Below are positions 12,304-20,981 of a stretch of 64,000 nucleotides of DNA, in pieces (position 1 is the first letter of the stretch; every line of letters starts with the position of its first letter). The notes under the pieces are model-generated. The model saw nothing but the letters and a program-made list of their open reading frames with translations. It was not told the DNA's origin and did not search any database. The translations under genes and the position numbers were made by a program. This DNA comes from Gaeumannomyces sp. JS-464 (lineage: Eukaryota; Ascomycota; Sordariomycetes; Magnaporthales; Magnaporthaceae): positions 1,973,001 through 2,037,000 of the forward strand of contig NGZR01000006.1 in NCBI GenBank assembly GCA_002197995.1. Reading direction: 5' to 3'.

Positions 12304-12994
12304 ATGCGCATCCTCAACATCGCCGTCGCGGCCTGGCACCTGCTGGGGGCGGCGACCGGCATCCTTGCAGATGACCCTCCGGACCCGACCGTCGATTGGT
12401 TTACACGGCACTCTGCCACGGACAGGCCCGGCATGACTTCGACCACACCCACCTCAGAAAGCACGAGCAGCCGGTGGGAGGGGCTCGCGGGTGCGACTAC
12501 GACCGTACCTACCTCAAGGGGCCGTGTATCTGGGAGGATTCCCATTACTGGACTTCATGGTAAGCCCCCATCTGCGCCCTTCAACCGGGATCGGACGGAC
12601 GGGGGACGAGGCGGCTAACGGACAGCAAAACGGTGGGAAAAAAAAAAAAAAAAAAAAAAACAGCGACCATTTCAGGATCGACTTCCCCAGCCGCGAGAAC
12701 ATGAACGGGCAGGACGCCGTGCTGTGGGGCAAGGACTTTGCCGAGGTGCGCGTATCGCTGGCGTGCAAGTGGTCGACCCTGGACTACTGGCAAAAGATCG
12801 TCGTTCCCGGGCTGCCGTACCCAATCTACATCCGGCCTGGCAACGCCTGCACGAACCCGCACGGGTTCCCGAAGGCCGCCAAGCACAACTACATCTGGAT
12901 CAAGTATCACACCCTGACCATCCACGTGCCCAAAAGATGCCGCTGGCAAAAGGACTGGAGCATTACGCGGTGCTTGATCCCCGTGCGGCCTTGA
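12304..12994 (+). CDS. Putative small secreted cysteine-containing protein
   Basis: I do not recognise the family. The start at 12304 gives a signal-peptide-like N-terminus (MRILNIAVAAWHLLGAATG, cleavage probably after ILA). A clear donor (GGTAAGC, intron from 12560) and an AACAG acceptor ending at 12663 bound a 104-nt intron containing about 20 consecutive A. Exon 2 (12664-12994) is convincing coding sequence, including WGKDFAEVRVSLACKW and KRCRWQKDW, ending IPVRP. Around the junction the mature part reads GCDYDRTYLKGPCIWED, and the splice phase (2+1) agrees. That stretch is one frame away from the signal peptide, so one base appears to be missing between about 12385 and 12435. About seven cysteines fall in the mature part, which would fit disulfide bonding and an effector-like or cell-surface role (inference). 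It lies 700 bases upstream of another secreted-protein gene. Confidence 0.5.
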
Positions 12995-13706
12995 AGCGCC
13001 TGGGGCTTTTCGCCAGTCCCGGGTTCGTGCTGGTGATGATGGGGGATTGCTGGGTTGTGTGGAGGAGGCGCATGAACTCGCTCGCTGACGGTGTAGGTGG
13101 ACGCGAAGCGGGCCGCTGGAGTGGTTTTTGTTTGTGTCCGCCGCCACTTCAATTCGCCCGCATAGGCGGTACCCACCCGTCCGTCCCTGCCGCCCCTTCC
13201 AGTGGTCAGACTCCCGTGCATTTGAGGGCCGTGCTCGAGCGTTTTATTTTTTTCCTCCCTTTTTGTTTGCTTGTCGGGTCAGGGGTACGCTTGCGCAAAT
13301 GCCCTATTCTCGGCGGTCGAGCGGGCTATCGCGAGTCGATGCGTGCTAAAAAGAGCCGAGCCCCCGCCAAAACCTGCCCACCCCACAGTCGATGGCATCT
13401 CGGCCGGGGCAGGGACGAGGGTATGTCCCCAGTTATTTACCGTCCTAAGCCTGGACGGAACTAAAATAGAAAAGCTTGTTTCATCTTCCTCAGAGCCTCA
13501 AGGGCATGCGTTGGGTATACTTTTGCCGGGAATCACTAGAAGACGAGCCGATATAAAATACACCGAGTGGTCGTCTTGTTTTCTTGGCATTTCTTCTCTC
13601 TCTCCATCACCATCCTCCGGTGTCTCATCGCATTTCCCTTTTTCTTTTCCTCTTTTCCTTTTGTTATTTCCTTTGCCTGTTCTCTTTTTTCTTTGCCCTT
13701 TTCCAA

Positions 13707-14363
13707 ATGCACTTCTCCGTCAACGCCGCCGGCGTGACCCTCCTGGTCGCCGCCGTGGCGACCCAGGTCACGGCCGCGCCCCTGGACCAGCCGCGCCCCG
13801 TCCAGCAGCAGCTCCAGGCGCGCAAGCTCTTCTACGGCATCGGCCCCGCCGTGTACCCGGACTCCGGGTTCGGGCAGTCCAAGATGGGTCGGGGCAAGCG
13901 CGACGTGGCGGCCGACGAGGAGCCTCAGCTCCAGGCCCGCAAGCTCTCCCACGGCATCGGCCCCGCCACACACTTGTACACCAAGATCGTGCAGTATGGT
14001 CGGGCCAAGCGCGACGTGGCGGCCGACGAAGAGGCCGAGCTCCAAGCCCGCCGGGTGGACCCAAGCAAGTACAGCGCCTCCTACATCCCCGTCGAGAACC
14101 AGCGCCCCATCAAGGACTTCCAGCCCATCAGCCTGAGAGGCAGGGACGCCCCCGCCGACGAGGAGCCCGAGATCCAGGCCCGCCGGGTGGACCCGGGCAT
14201 GATCAGCGCCTCCTACATCCCCGTCAAGAACCCGCGCCCCATCAAGGACTTCCAGCCCATCAGCCTGAGGGGCAGGGACGCCCCCGCCGAGATCGAGGCC
14301 GGGGAGCCGCGTGGCCCAACCTGGAGGGGTCTCAAGGCATGCACCCCAGAGCTTCCCTGCTAG
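13707..14363 (+). CDS. Secreted Kex2-type repeat precursor protein
   Basis: A single-exon frame of 218 codons. The N-terminus (MHFSVNAAGVTLLVAAVATQ) is a signal peptide ending near TAAP. The rest is two kinds of duplicated segment. Type A occurs twice: KLFYGIGPAVYP ... GRGKR and KLSHGIGPATHLY ... GRAKR. Type B occurs twice: RVDP ... SASYIPV ... RPIKDFQPISLRGR. Each is separated by an acidic spacer of the form DVAADEEPQLQAR or DAPADEEPEIQAR. KR and RR sites and the GR-D junctions lie at the repeat borders, as expected for Kex2-like processing in the Golgi. Spacer starts DV-AA and DA-PA would suit a Ste13-like dipeptidyl aminopeptidase. The architecture matches fungal Kex2-processed repeat proteins, which include pheromone and ribosomal-peptide precursors. 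No partner tailoring gene (UstY/DUF3328, tyrosinase) is visible, so the product class is open. The protein ends LKACTPELPC. Confidence 0.8.
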   Translation: MHFSVNAAGVTLLVAAVATQVTAAPLDQPRPVQQQLQARKLFYGIGPAVYPDSGFGQSKMGRGKRDVAADEEPQLQARKLSHGIGPATHLYTKIVQYGRAKRDVAADEEAELQARRVDPSKYSASYIPVENQRPIKDFQPISLRGRDAPADEEPEIQARRVDPGMISASYIPVKNPRPIKDFQPISLRGRDAPAEIEAGEPRGPTWRGLKACTPELPC

Positions 14364-16168
14364 TGGAAGCGCGGGGACCGCCGAGGGGTGCTCGGCTCGA
14401 TACTGGCTTTGGGTCTCCCGCGCCTGATAACTGTCTTTGAAAAAGGACGGCCCGGCGTGACCCGTGCTTTGGGGTTTCTGCTATTTACGCGCACGGCAAG
14501 AAGGGCAAGACCGCCATCGAGCAGGACCGCTGCCGCCGGGCGGGAAGCTGGAAGTTGGGGCGGGCTGTGAGCGCGTCGTTCGTTTTTTTTCTTCTTTTTC
14601 TTCTTCTATTTTTGGCCTTGATTTTTTTCTTTTCTTTTACTTTTTTCTCTGCTCTTTTCTCTGCTTGTTGGTTTTGCTTGTTTTTTTTTTTTTTTTTTTT
14701 TGCTTGTTCTCTTGCCTGTTTTTTTTTGCCTGTTTTTTTTTTGCCTGTTTTTTTTGCCTGTGTTTTTTTGCCTGTGTTTTTTTTTGTGCCTGTTTCTGCG
14801 TTTCTTTTGCTTGTTTTTTTTACTTGTTTTTCCTGCTTGTTTTTGCCCTCGCCTTTACTTTTTTCGTTACTACTTTTGCTCTTGTTTTTGATTTCTCCCT
14901 GTTGTTTTTGCTTTTTCTTTTTTACGGTTCTTTTTCTACCTTGTCTCGGCTACGGCCTTAGTTTGGTTTCATCTCCCATTTCTAGCCACTTCCCACCTCT
15001 AGCGTACGTCTTTTTCACCTTTGCTATAACTTCTTTAGGGGTTGGATGTGCCCCTTTCCTCTTTGCTTCCCTCCCCGGTTATGTTTGAACTTGTTAGCAT
15101 GCGATAGTTTTGCTCATTTTATCGTTACTATCCTGAATTCTTTATGCGCATTTCTACTCTCTGCTCGTCATCTTTCAACCGCGTGCGTGGTGTGCTCATA
15201 TATCCCAACTAGGGAAGCCGTCTTATCTTGATGCCCGGGGCGGGTTAGGGTTTCAGGGGTGACCCCTGAGTCGACCTGTGTGCGTGATGAACTGCGCAAG
15301 CCTTTGCACGTTTCCACCATCTCTTCATTTTCTTTCATTTTGCCGTCACCGCGCGGAACTCACCTGGCACCTCCCATTCACTTTCTGCCAATAAAAAAGA
15401 AATAAAAAAACCTTTCCGGAAAGAATAGCGGCAATGAGGGCTAACCACAGCGATTCATGAATTCCTACTGCCCTATTTCCTCTCGCCTGACCTGCCGAGA
15501 CTATAGGTAAAGGGCGGTCGACCGTGTGGAGGTGCCGTCGCCTATTGATTAGCGGCCTCGGCGGGGGTGCGGCGACGCTCCGACGCACAGCCCTTATTCA
15601 GTGCATGCTCCGGGTGCGGACCCCCCTGTCCATACCGGCGGGACCTGATGACATTGGCGCCACCGGGACTGCAGCTCTGGAGTAAACCCCCCACCAGTTC
15701 CACTCGCCAAGGCCAGCCGCCCGGTTTTCGGGCCATTTAGATCCCTGCACGTAGGAAAAGTATGCCGCCACTTGCGACGCTACGACCGGCACCGGTGATC
15801 ACGCGGACGGGAGTGCTGGTGGCAGCGGGGGTCCAAAGCTGACCGGCAGCGGCAGCGGCAGCGGCAGCGGCGTTGGCGGCTGCTTGGTGTGCCAAGTGCT
15901 TCGAAACGCTTGCCGGGTATGAGCCTGTCCCGAGGCGCACATCACGAAATATTCGTTGCATCCTGTTTTGGCTTTGCAGCTCCCGGAGTCACGCATTTAG
16001 TCGTCCCATGGCCTGTGATGAATACAAACAAGTTTATTACATGGAAAAGTCTAGGCTTTATTCCAAATTGCTGTCTAAATACTAACTAACCCGTCTAGAA
16101 CACAATAGTGCCTATTTTATTTTTTTTACTCCCAACACAGCGCCGATAACTGGCAGCTCGTTCCATTT
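14364..16168. other. Intergenic region with T-rich low-complexity tract
   Basis: No gene seen. About 14580-14945 is almost pure T with recurring TGCCTG interruptions on the plus strand, and gives spurious poly-phenylalanine frames. A CGGCAG hexamer array lies at about 15845-15870. The 3' ends of the repeat-precursor gene (+) and the MFS gene (-) converge on this interval. Confidence 0.6.
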
Positions 16169-17801
16169 TTACTCCTGCGGCACAACAGTGCTGGCCATGA
16201 AGTGCTTGTAGGCGGGGATAGACCACCTGCGGATGCGCTTGCCGTAGACGGTCATGATGAAGAAGGTCAGGGTGCAGCCGATGGAGATCATGGCGGCGGT
16301 GATGAAGCAGTTCTGCAGTCCCTGCGTGGTCCACCAGGGGGTGATGGCGTAGCTGAAGCCGAAGCCGATGGATGGTGTTGCGAATCAGCATGACGGACAC
16401 GGTGGTCTCGCCGGCGATCTCCTTGAAGCAGTCGACGTTGTAGCTGACGGCGATGGAGCCGCCGGTGACGACGCCGAAGGTGAGCATGCCCAGGCCGAAG
16501 ACGAGGCCGACCCAGTGGACGCCGTGGTAGGCGCCGACGCCCCAGGTGATGAGGCCGGCGGACGAGACGATGGAGGCCAGCAGCAGGACCCACAGGCGGT
16601 GCTCGGGCTCGCGCACGCCGCCGTTGCGCCAGGCCAGCTTGAGGGCGAGCCAGTCGGCGGCGTTGCCGGACCAGAGCGAGGCGCAGGCGGCGCCGATGAT
16701 GGGCCCCGCGTAGACGGAGCCGACGAGGGCGGCCGAGAAGTTGTACGGGTTGCCCGACAGGACGGGGCTGACTGTGCCGTTAAGGACCATGTACCACGAC
16801 AGGTTGATGCCGTACAGGAAGCCGGACCAGGCGACGGTCGGGAGCCTGAAGATCATGACGACGGGGCGGTAGGCCATCTTGAGCATGTCGACGTTGGTGG
16901 GGCGGCCGGGCAGGGCCTTGAAGAAGGTGTACTTGCCCAGGCCGGCGTTGATGTTGGGCGGCGAGGTCGAGCCGGTGGCGGCGGTCGGGGTCACCTCGGT
17001 GGTCTTGGTGGCGTTGGGGTCCTTCTCGTTTGCGACGTCGACGACGGAGCTCTGATCGCTTGTGGTACCGTAGTCGTCGGAGCGGAAGTAGATGGTCTCC
17101 TCCATGAAGAGGAACATGACGACGAAGCAGACGGCGCACACGATGCTGCCCAGGTGCATGGTCCAGCGCCAGCCGTACGCGTCGTTGAACCAGCCGGCGA
17201 TCAAGGGCGCCAGGAAGTTGGAGCCGAACAGGATGAAGACGTACAGGCCCATGTAGGTGCCGCGGTTGTGGGCAAAGTACATGTCGAACACGGTGACCTC
17301 GCACAGCGACTCGATGGGCGAGACGATGACGCCGATGAGGATGCGGTGCGCGAACCAGTCGGACGCCGTCGACGACCGGGCCGTCCACTCCATCATGGCG
17401 ACCGTCAGGAGCATGGTGACGAGGTAGACGCCGCGGCGGCCGTAGGTCAGCGCGATGGGCTGCCAGATCAGGCAGGCCCAGCCGAAGAAGAGGAACATGA
17501 TACCCGTGCCCTGGACCAGGTTGGCCGTCGAGATGCCCGTGTCGGCCGTGATGTCGGCCAAGACCGAGTACTGCAGCGACGTGGCGATGCCGGTGCCGAG
17601 GATGTAGAGGTACGCCATGCTGACCGTGATCAGCTTGCGCGTTGGCGACCAGTTGAGCGGGTCGTTGGGGTCGGCGCTCGGCCGGGGCACGAGGACGATC
17701 TCGCCATTGGACTTGTCGTGCGCCCCCTCACTGGATCCGTTGATGTCGACGAGGCGGACGGTGCCGGGCACCTCCTCCTCGTGGTCATGGTTGTTGGCCA
17801 T
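16169..17801 (-). CDS. MFS transporter, DHA1 family (HOL1/polyamine-drug type), frameshifted near C-terminus
   Basis: Proton-coupled major facilitator carrier of the plasma membrane, by family. The start at 17801 gives a hydrophilic N-terminus followed by the DPNDPLNWSPTRK motif typical of fungal DHA1 carriers. Twelve membrane helices are expected, with the first-half motif LTYGRRGVYLV after helix 2, a long central loop around residues 240-290, and WSGFLYGINLSW opening the second half. The frame breaks after VSVMLIRNT, where the plus strand reads GATGGATG (16367-16374), a 4-base tandem duplication. Ignoring it, the frame continues as GFGFSYAITPWW through the last helices to a TAA at 16169, giving 542 residues, normal for the family. 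As written, the protein ends in an unrelated basic tail at 16095. The substrate cannot be assigned. A GT-rich microsatellite lies just upstream. Confidence 0.85.
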
Positions 17802-19660
17802 GTTGTGCGTGTGTGTGTGGGTGTGTGTATGTATTTGTGGCTGTGTTGCTATGCTTGTCTAGACCAGGCGGGCCAGTTTGAAACAAATCTGAAGGAAAGA
17901 ATATCCACGTCAACGTGGACGAGATTCGGCAACCCGGGTAGCTGGGAAGCGCTGCTGGTATCAACACATTGGCCAGCGCAATGCGGATGCTTCGAGCAGT
18001 GACCAGATGGCGATCTCCTGAGTTTGTTTGGACAGGCATCCAGGCATACTTATACATCCCATCTCGTCCCCACGGATCTCTGGCCGCCATGGATCTCGCT
18101 ATCATGGTGACATCGCTCAGGACCTGTCTAATCGCCTCCGTCTGGTGGGGATGTTTGGTTTTGGGAGAGGTCGTGCACCATCCATGGATGAGCGGTCTAG
18201 CAAGACGCAGCTACTTGACTCGGCAGATGTTTCCCATTCAGATGATGCGTGCCAAGGCAGAGATCGAATCAAATTTCATCGCCCATCACACATCCATCTG
18301 CATGTCTTGCGGTGAGATGGCATTTTCCCTCGACGGGGGTCTTCAGGATCTGACAGGGACGCCTTAATTGGCCGGTCAGGCCATTTCCCTATCAAGGACC
18401 CTGCCACCGAGTCCGAGGCCGAGGCTGGTGCGCCGCCGTTGGGACCTGCGGACGGCCAATAATAGCGTGGGCGGACGGGTCTGATGCGACATTGCTTGCA
18501 GCCCCGGGGGGCTCTCGTAGTCCGCCGTCCGCGGCGCCCGGCTCTCCTCCGCGGCATCGGGACGACCGGGGTCCCTTCTGTTGCCCCTCCCCTGTGACAG
18601 CAGCCGCAAGCGGACAGGGTTTGCCGTTCTAGACACCTTGAGGGACAGGGCCTCCGCGCGTCTTATGGGGCCCAACACCGCAACAGCATTCAGGCCAGGC
18701 CAGGCCAGGCCAGGGACGGTGGCATTGCAGCAAAGCTCCTGAAGCGTGCGTACTGTAGATTCTGGACGTTGGAGCGTCCCTGGTCTGGGCCTGGCTCCAC
18801 CTGTGGGGCATTCTCCGTATTACCTGATTCGTTTGATTCAAAAGCCGCATGGGGGCGTTCCAAACAAGGCCCCCGCGTTCCCACTGGCGCTGGCCTGCTG
18901 CGATTCTGTAAAGCCCTGTGACAATTTTGCGCTAATTCGGCGCGGTATATGTGTAAGGGCCCGGCGCATATGGCATCGTACGACCTAAGCCAAAACGAGC
19001 CAAATATGTACAGGCCTCTCCTGCACGACCTGTTCGTTGGACATGGGGAGGAGGCCCCGCGGGGAGGGGTTTGGGAGGAGTCAAATCTGCTGGCTGATCA
19101 GGACGGGTAGCATGGCCGGATGGCGGCAGAAACAAAGGAGATTGGCTTTGTCTGGAAGCTAAAGAAGAAGGTCCGTATATGTATTGGCTTGATACCCTCC
19201 CCTGTGGCCGCGGTCCTTTCCTCCGACTGACAACGGAAGGCAGCCGTTCCCTGTGGTGGCAACGCAGCCTCCAGGCCCAAGGTCTGCCTGCCATGGTCGG
19301 GGATGCCGGCCTCGCACGTCTCGCCAGGGGGCCCTTCTCTCCCAGATGCCAAGCGCTTCGTCACTGCCACAAACGAAGAAGCTCCGAAGCGTGTCGCTGG
19401 GTTGCTTCCAGTCGCCTCTCCCTGGGCCGCTCGTCTGGGCCCCTGAAGGTCTCGTTTCTGGCTTGCAAGCACAAACCAAGTCTTCGGGTTGGGCGCCTGA
19501 TCCCCCGGATCTGCTGAAACGCGCTTGACCCCACGTTATGTTGCCCGTCAAGCGCCCGGTGACGGTAATTTTGGGGCTCGGGCCGGGGTGGATCGTCCGC
19601 GTGTGCGCCCATCCTTATTATTAGCTAGGCCATCTCGGGCGAGGCAACCCATTCCTTGCC
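17802..19660. other. Intergenic region
   Basis: No gene supported. It holds a GT-rich microsatellite at 17806-17840 immediately upstream of the MFS start and four CCAGG/AGGCC units at 18691-18714. It is the divergent promoter interval between the MFS gene (-) and the membrane-protein gene (+). Confidence 0.55.
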
Positions 19661-19855
19661 TGTCACGATTTTACCGTCGTCGGTCGATTCGACGAACACA
19701 CAACGTTCGATTCTTGGGACAGCCTTTTCCTTGCGTGTGATGTTTTGCCGTCGATCGACTCGACGGTCGCATCAAGTTAGATTCTAGCCAACCCTTTCCT
19801 TTTGTTTTTTGTTTGTTTTTTCGTGCCACGATTTTCCGTCGATCGAGTCGACGAA
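19661..19855 (+). promoter_or_regulatory. Triplicated TCGA-palindrome element upstream of membrane-protein gene
   Basis: Three copies of a composite unit lie 90-280 bases before the start codon at 19944. Each has a TGNNACGATTTT-like lead followed by a palindromic core: CCGTCGTCGGTCGATTCGACG (19673-19694 region), CCGTCGATCGACTCGACGG (19748-19766) and CCGTCGATCGAGTCGACG (19836-19853). Spacings are about 76 and 87 bases. The segments between them also share TTCCTTG-like pyrimidine blocks. This is either a degenerate tandem repeat in the 5' UTR or a cluster of binding sites for a dimeric factor; function is inferred. Confidence 0.5.
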
Positions 19856-19943
19856 TTCGCCACCCCGTTCCCTTTCGAGGCATGTAGAAGGACACTACGA
19901 CAAACCAACCTTCGACATTCGCTAGCACGCCTTTTCGCCCACC

Positions 19944-20981
19944 ATGAACGCCCGCCGCCGCCGCCCGGCGTCGATGATCCGGGGCTCGATGTACCGGGTC
20001 CCCGCCCTCGCACGACCGCCGGTGCCGCCACCACCGAACGGCCGCAACATCGCGCCGCGCCGGGCAGACTACGACGACGGCTACCCGACCTACGACGACG
20101 AGTTCGGCCTCGAGCAGCCGCAGCCGTCGCCCCGGCGCGTCATCCAGGTCGTCGACTACATGTCGTACAAGGCACAGTGCGAGCGCGAGCGGCAGCAGGT
20201 GCCCGCGGGCCTGTACCAGGGCAGCAACGCCAGCGTCGACTCGCTCGACAAGCCGCCGGCCAAGTTCTACGTCGAGATCGAGGAGGGCGGCCGCGGGCGC
20301 ATCGTGCGCATGTTCACCGTCTTCCCCATCCCGCGACATCAACTGGATCGTGACCGTCATGTTCGTCTTTGGCAGCGCCTCCTTCGTCACGAGCGCCACC
20401 TTTGGCCTGATCCCCGTCCTCGCCCCGTCCCTGGCCTTCCCCGAGATCGGCACGCTCGCGGTCCCGGGCTTCCTCGCCACCGGCTCCCTGACTTTACCAT
20501 CGCCGGCGTCCTCGGCATGATCGCCGCCTTCAACGCCAACCGCGGCACCGTCGAGGTCCAGAAGGGCGGCGTGGCCACCTACCGCCCCGCCCTCATCGGC
20601 TCCGAGAGCTGGGTCTGGAAGCCGACCAAGGAGGAGTTCGCCGCGCTTTTCAAGTCCATCGCCTTCCCCGCCAGCCTGGTGTCGTGGGTCGCCGGTCTGT
20701 TCTTCCTGGTTGCCACCTTTTCCGGCATGCCTGGCGCCGTGCCTCCGACCTCGGAGGCCTTCAAGTTCCTCGTTCCCGTGCAGCAGGTCATCGGCGGCAC
20801 GCTATTGTTCCTCGCCAACATAAGCGTCATCTTTGTCATCCAGGAAAAGTGGTACAAGCCCAAACTGACGTCCCCCGACTGGCTGGGCACGTTTGCGAAT
20901 ATCGTGGGCTCGACCGGCTTCGCCCTGATCGGCATTCTGAGATTGGCGGGCGACACGAACGGTCCCGGGTTCACGTACTAG
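19944..20981 (+). CDS. Fungal multi-pass integral membrane protein, two compensating frameshifts
   Basis: The start at 19944 has a good context (CCCACCATGA). Residues 1-125 are hydrophilic and arginine/proline rich, ending EEGGRGRIVRMFTVFP. The frame then slips. Between about 20332 and 20490 the membrane-protein sequence (DINWIVTVMFVFGSASF, GLIPVLAPS) is in the next frame, and it returns at about 20491 with TIAGVLGMIAAFNANRG. Together these give four to five hydrophobic helices, including WVAGLFFLVATFSG and WLGTFANIVGSTGFALIG, and an EKWYKP motif after the penultimate helix. This layout matches a widespread ascomycete integral membrane family without assigned function. The two frame changes cancel (one extra base, one missing), which argues for sequence error rather than decay. 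The gene ends at TAG 20979-20981. The upstream triple repeat may control it. Confidence 0.7.
   Translation: MNARRRRPASMIRGSMYRVPALARPPVPPPPNGRNIAPRRADYDDGYPTYDDEFGLEQPQPSPRRVIQVVDYMSYKAQCERERQQVPAGLYQGSNASVDSLDKPPAKFYVEIEEGGRGRIVRMFTVFPIPRHQLDRDRHVRLWQRLLRHERHLWPDPRPRPVPGLPRDRHARGPGLPRHRLPDFTIAGVLGMIAAFNANRGTVEVQKGGVATYRPALIGSESWVWKPTKEEFAALFKSIAFPASLVSWVAGLFFLVATFSGMPGAVPPTSEAFKFLVPVQQVIGGTLLFLANISVIFVIQEKWYKPKLTSPDWLGTFANIVGSTGFALIGILRLAGDTNGPGFTY

Noticed and set aside
13707..14363. Alpha-type mating pheromone precursor
   Set aside because: The repeated cores lack the short tryptophan/cysteine-type pheromone sequence and are longer than usual pheromone peptides.
14464..15088. Two phenylalanine-rich frames
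   Set aside because: Produced by the T-rich tract; no protein-like composition.
13707..17801. Ribosomal-peptide biosynthetic cluster (repeat precursor plus MFS exporter)
   Set aside because: No UstY/DUF3328, tyrosinase, P450 or methyltransferase gene is visible between or around them, so adjacency alone is not enough.
16368..18002. Long plus-strand open frame (about 540 codons)
   Set aside because: It is antisense to the MFS gene, is low-complexity (A, G, D, V rich), and reflects third-position GC bias of the real minus-strand gene.
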